Shown: positions 61,538 through 64,000 of the stretch, one piece after another
Layout of the letters: the number at the start of each line of letters is the position of its first letter
Numbering within the stretch: position 1 is the first letter of the stretch
Assembly (NCBI RefSeq): GCF_000012885.1
Contig: NC_007498.2
Coordinates: 186,001-250,000 of the forward strand
Length of the DNA stretch: 64,000 nt
Direction: 5' to 3'
Source: Syntrophotalea carbinolica DSM 2380
GTDB lineage: Bacteria; Desulfobacterota; Desulfuromonadia; Desulfuromonadales; Syntrophotaleaceae
Notes under the pieces: generated by a model
Seen by the model: only the letters and a program-made list of their open reading frames with translations
What the model was told of the DNA's origin: nothing
Database searches by the model: none
Program-made: the position numbers and the translations under genes

Positions 61538-62301
61538 GACTTGTGTCCTCCGTTGCGAAGCTTGCGGATTTGCGGAAAATACCAGAGCATCAGCAGGCAT
61601 AATACGGTGTTGCCGAACAGAATCAGCAGCAGACCGGGATCTTTTTTGACGGTGATCTGCAAAGGCGGCAGGGTGTCGGTGCCGGGTTTACCGGCCATGC
61701 CGAGGTGCAGAGTGTAGCCCTGCCAATAGATCGGTTCGAGAATGGCAATGGGCCGCCGCTCCACGCTGGACCCGTTTTTTAGCTGCAGAGTGGCCGTGCA
61801 CTGTCGCATGACACCTTCGAGGAGCGGTGCCTGCCAGTATGTGTAGTGGCGTTCGAGTAAAGTGATCTGCCGATCGTTGACGGAGACCTGCTGGCCCACC
61901 ACGGCCGGCAGTCGCTGCTTGCTGCCGGTAAATTCGGTCAGCGCGTGACCTCCGATGATAAACAGAAAACAGAAGTGCATGATGGAGGGCGCCAGCATCA
62001 GAACGAAGATGGTGCGGCGGTGATGTTTGCGCCGCTGCCAGAGAAAAAAGACCCGTTGCAGGGTGCAGGCCGCGGTATTCGCCGCGAGCAGGAACAGTAA
62101 GCCGAACAACGTGTAAATCCACCAGTTCTGCACACTGTTATGGGCCATGATCCAGCTAGGGAACAGCTGGGTATTGAGTTTGGCGAACACCGGTATGGCC
62201 TTGGTGTAAAAACTGCCGATGAAGAGATTGACGGTCAGCAGGGCCAGCAACCACAGCGTCAGACGAATGCCGGCCATGGTTTTCCAGAGTCGTTTAATCA
62301 T
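61534..62301 (-). CDS. ResB/Ccs1-like membrane protein, short form
   Basis: The 255-residue protein starts like ResB: an SMR-type first helix (GIRLTLWLLALLTVNLFIG), a second helix (TLFGLLFLLAANTAACTLQR), a third (FVLMLAPSIMHFCFLFII), a periplasmic domain and a final helix near the C-terminus. ResB normally has about 450 residues and works with CcsA in c-type cytochrome assembly. Its start overlaps the CcsA-like gene by 8 bases with GGAGGA upstream. Here it probably handles haem or another tetrapyrrole for the exported fusion proteins. Confidence 0.72.
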   Translation of the reverse strand: MIKRLWKTMAGIRLTLWLLALLTVNLFIGSFYTKAIPVFAKLNTQLFPSWIMAHNSVQNWWIYTLFGLLFLLAANTAACTLQRVFFLWQRRKHHRRTIFVLMLAPSIMHFCFLFIIGGHALTEFTGSKQRLPAVVGQQVSVNDRQITLLERHYTYWQAPLLEGVMRQCTATLQLKNGSSVERRPIAILEPIYWQGYTLHLGMAGKPGTDTLPPLQITVKKDPGLLLILFGNTVLCLLMLWYFPQIRKLRNGGHKS

Positions 62302-63148
62302 TGCCGTCCTCCAACAGTTTGGGGTTGCGGCAGGCATTCGGTACCGCGCCGTGTACCTGCTGGGCAGCCGTGACCTGGCCCGCGTTGTCGGTATCCTTGG
62401 TCGGATTGAGCACGGTCAGATGCGCCGCCACCTGCAGCGCATATGCCACCACCAGCACCACCAGCGCTCCGGACAGTGCCCAGCGGGCTTTTTGACGCAG
62501 GTTGAAGGCATGATCGAAGTGGGTATGCAAATAGCCGCAGTAGAGACACCAGATGGCGGCCGACTGCAGATGCCGTTCGCCCCAGTGAAAAGCCGCGCCC
62601 CAGCCGAGATAGCTCCAGACGGCGCCGATGACCTGGGCCAGGCTGTAGAGGATAAAGCCCCAGATGGCCAGCTGGTTGAAAAGCTCGTCGTTGTTTCGCT
62701 GCCGTAACTGTTGCCAGGCATACCAGCCGCTGGCCAGGAAGCAGGCGACGGCCAGCACTTCCAGGAAGAAGAACATCGGCGAGGACCAGGTGGCGGTAAA
62801 GGGGCCAGGCGGCGGAATCTGCACCGGCAGGGCCAGCGTAATGAGCATGGTCAGCGTTACCAGCCAGCTCATGGAAGCTCCTTGCTGTTGGCGGCCGCGC
62901 AGTGCGAAGAACAGTCCCAGCAGGGCCAGACACCAGGGCAGAAACAGAGCGCCGTTGAAGACTCCGTCGAGGGAGAAGATCCCCCAACGCCAGCAGCGGC
63001 TGAGCTGGCTGGATGAATGCAGAGCGAAACCGATCCCCAGCAGCCAGCAGCTTGAGCGGTATTGTTTAAATAGATAAAAGAGAAGGCTGCCGGCATAAAC
63101 GCCGGCAGCCACATTGAATAACACCGAGGAGGTAGTTGCTAAAGTCAT
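62294..63148 (-). CDS. CcsA-like haem-handling membrane protein with degenerate WWD motif
   Basis: The 284-residue protein has about eight hydrophobic helices and the CcsA-type signature region GAVWSYLGWGAAFHWGERHL. The usual haem-binding WGxxWxWD is altered: the aspartate is replaced by glycine and the lysine-glutamate pair is not present. The tail FDHAFNLRQKARWALSGALV is also family-like. Together with the ResB-like protein it would normally export haem and attach it to CxxCH proteins; paralogue A and the 6839 protein are possible targets. The divergence hints at another substrate or function. Confidence 0.72.
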   Translation of the reverse strand: MTLATTSSVLFNVAAGVYAGSLLFYLFKQYRSSCWLLGIGFALHSSSQLSRCWRWGIFSLDGVFNGALFLPWCLALLGLFFALRGRQQQGASMSWLVTLTMLITLALPVQIPPPGPFTATWSSPMFFFLEVLAVACFLASGWYAWQQLRQRNNDELFNQLAIWGFILYSLAQVIGAVWSYLGWGAAFHWGERHLQSAAIWCLYCGYLHTHFDHAFNLRQKARWALSGALVVLVVAYALQVAAHLTVLNPTKDTDNAGQVTAAQQVHGAVPNACRNPKLLEDGND

Positions 63149-63190
63149 GCAGAATCCCCTTGCAGAGGAAAATTACAATTTCCTTGAATT

Positions 63191-64000
63191 TTAATAAGTG
63201 AAGCTGAGGCCGGCCAGGAAGTTACGGCCGGGTGTCGGTCTGCCTACTTCGTAATAATCGCGGTCGGTCAGATTGTTAATCTCAAAAAATGCATTGCCTT
63301 CAACTCCCCACAATTCGCCAACTCGTTGTTCCACGCGAGCGTTTAACAGGAAAAAGTCTGGGCTTCTGGTCCAGCCATTATATTTGTCGTCGTAAAACTG
63401 CCGATTGGTATAGGAGAGCTGCATTGAAGTCGTCAGGCCGAAAGGGAAAAGGTAACGCATGTCGAGATTGACCCGATGGCGGGGACGGCCTTCAAGTTCT
63501 CGTCCCTTATCTTTATCCTCGGTTCTCATGTAGGTGTAGTTAAGGCCAACCCAGAAATCATCCGTGACATCAGCCCCCAGGGCGACCTCTACCCCTTTGG
63601 TTGTTGCTTCGCCAATATTGATATATACGCCTAATTCTTCTCCATCCACCATGACATCGATCTGGTCGATCAAGTTGTCAATATCGTTATAAAAGGCCGA
63701 TACGGAAAATGTTACGGTGTCGGTAAACGCATGAGTCAGGCCGACTTCGTATGTGATGGTTTCCTGGGGATCGAGGTCTGGATTGCCGCCTGCCATCTCG
63801 CTGTAAAGTTCCTTGAGATGAGGGAAACGGATTTTTCTGCCGACCGAACCGTGTAGACTTGTCATTTCGGTCAGCGTCACCACTGCGCCGATTTGGGGAT
63901 TAAAGGAATCTATGCTATCCGGCACTGGCATATCACCGGCTTCACGTGGATCGTAGTAGTCATAACTGGCACCGACAACAATGGCCAACCATTCGAGAGG
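63191..64000 (-). CDS. TonB-dependent receptor, C-terminal part (5' end beyond window)
   Basis: The 269 visible residues are the end of a TonB receptor barrel, with the family blocks LKELYSEMAGGNPDLDPQET, NIGEATTKGVEVALGADVTD and ending AGLSFTY with a C-terminal aromatic residue. The frame is still open at 64000, so the N-terminal plug is outside. It precedes the CcsA-like gene by 42 bases on the same strand and probably delivers the ligand handled by this locus. Confidence 0.88.
   Translation of the reverse strand, partial: PLEWLAIVVGASYDYYDPREAGDMPVPDSIDSFNPQIGAVVTLTEMTSLHGSVGRKIRFPHLKELYSEMAGGNPDLDPQETITYEVGLTHAFTDTVTFSVSAFYNDIDNLIDQIDVMVDGEELGVYINIGEATTKGVEVALGADVTDDFWVGLNYTYMRTEDKDKGRELEGRPRHRVNLDMRYLFPFGLTTSMQLSYTNRQFYDDKYNGWTRSPDFFLLNARVEQRVGELWGVEGNAFFEINNLTDRDYYEVGRPTPGRNFLAGLSFTY

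Noticed and set aside
1-64000. CRISPR arrays, tRNA and rRNA genes
   Set aside because: No regularly spaced repeats, cloverleaf sequences or conserved rRNA segments were seen on either strand; the only tandem repeats are the short in-frame ones listed.

Overview
The window looks like the chromosome of an anaerobic deltaproteobacterium of the Desulfuromonadales type (Geobacter, Desulfuromonas, Pelobacter/Syntrophotalea). This is inferred from high GC with an NTG/GGAG start style, FmdE proteins, a GAF-type sigma-54 regulator, TamAB, TonB receptors, QueH and an archaeal-type S-adenosylmethionine synthetase. No rRNA, tRNA or CRISPR array was seen.

Left part (1 to 17.3 kb). After the tail of a cation/proton antiporter comes a large accessory uptake locus. 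It holds a binding protein with a long structured leader, a divergent XRE-type regulator fused to a binding-protein domain, a methyltransferase, a TonB receptor, a secreted FmdE-domain protein carrying a CxxCH motif, a BtuF/BtuC/BtuD-type ABC importer, a cytoplasmic FmdE protein with a zinc ribbon, a second methyltransferase, a radical SAM enzyme fused to a binding-protein domain, a P-loop NTPase and a second TonB receptor. It reads as import and processing of an unidentified metal complex or cofactor. Molybdenum or tungsten is a guess from the FmdE and regulator families; tetrapyrroles are an alternative. Four copies of an operator-like sequence near GACAYGATCNTGTC and three copies of a hairpin with compensating base changes sit in its control regions.

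17.5 to 23 kb is AT-richer and resembles an integron cassette array without an integrase (CALIN): five ORFs of unknown function, several separated by attC-like folded sites, plus two palindromes of the kind linked to REP-associated transposases. 23 to 34 kb is a patchwork of small redox proteins (two flavin split-barrel proteins, a C_GCAxxG protein, a flavodoxin-like reductase, an extradiol-dioxygenase relative), nicotinate phosphoribosyltransferase, a free-standing Mur ligase and a serine protease.

34 to 56 kb is mostly housekeeping and signalling: a sigma-54 activator, an RCK protein with its antiporter, RdgC, a gamma-glutamylcyclotransferase-like protein, a hybrid histidine kinase, QueH, an ArsR/permease/thioredoxin operon, the S-adenosylmethionine synthetase between two genomic repeats, TamB/TamA and an acetolactate-synthase-like enzyme.

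Right end (56.5 to 64 kb, minus strand) is a second unusual locus: TonB receptor, a CcsA-like protein with a degenerate WWD motif, a short ResB-like protein, two paralogous exported proteins joining sulfite-oxidase-like domains to a tetrapyrrole-methylase domain, and an amino acid permease. The exported methylase fold, the haem-handling relatives and the TonB receptor suggest an undescribed extracytoplasmic tetrapyrrole system. This locus and the left-hand FmdE locus are the two best candidates for new biology.
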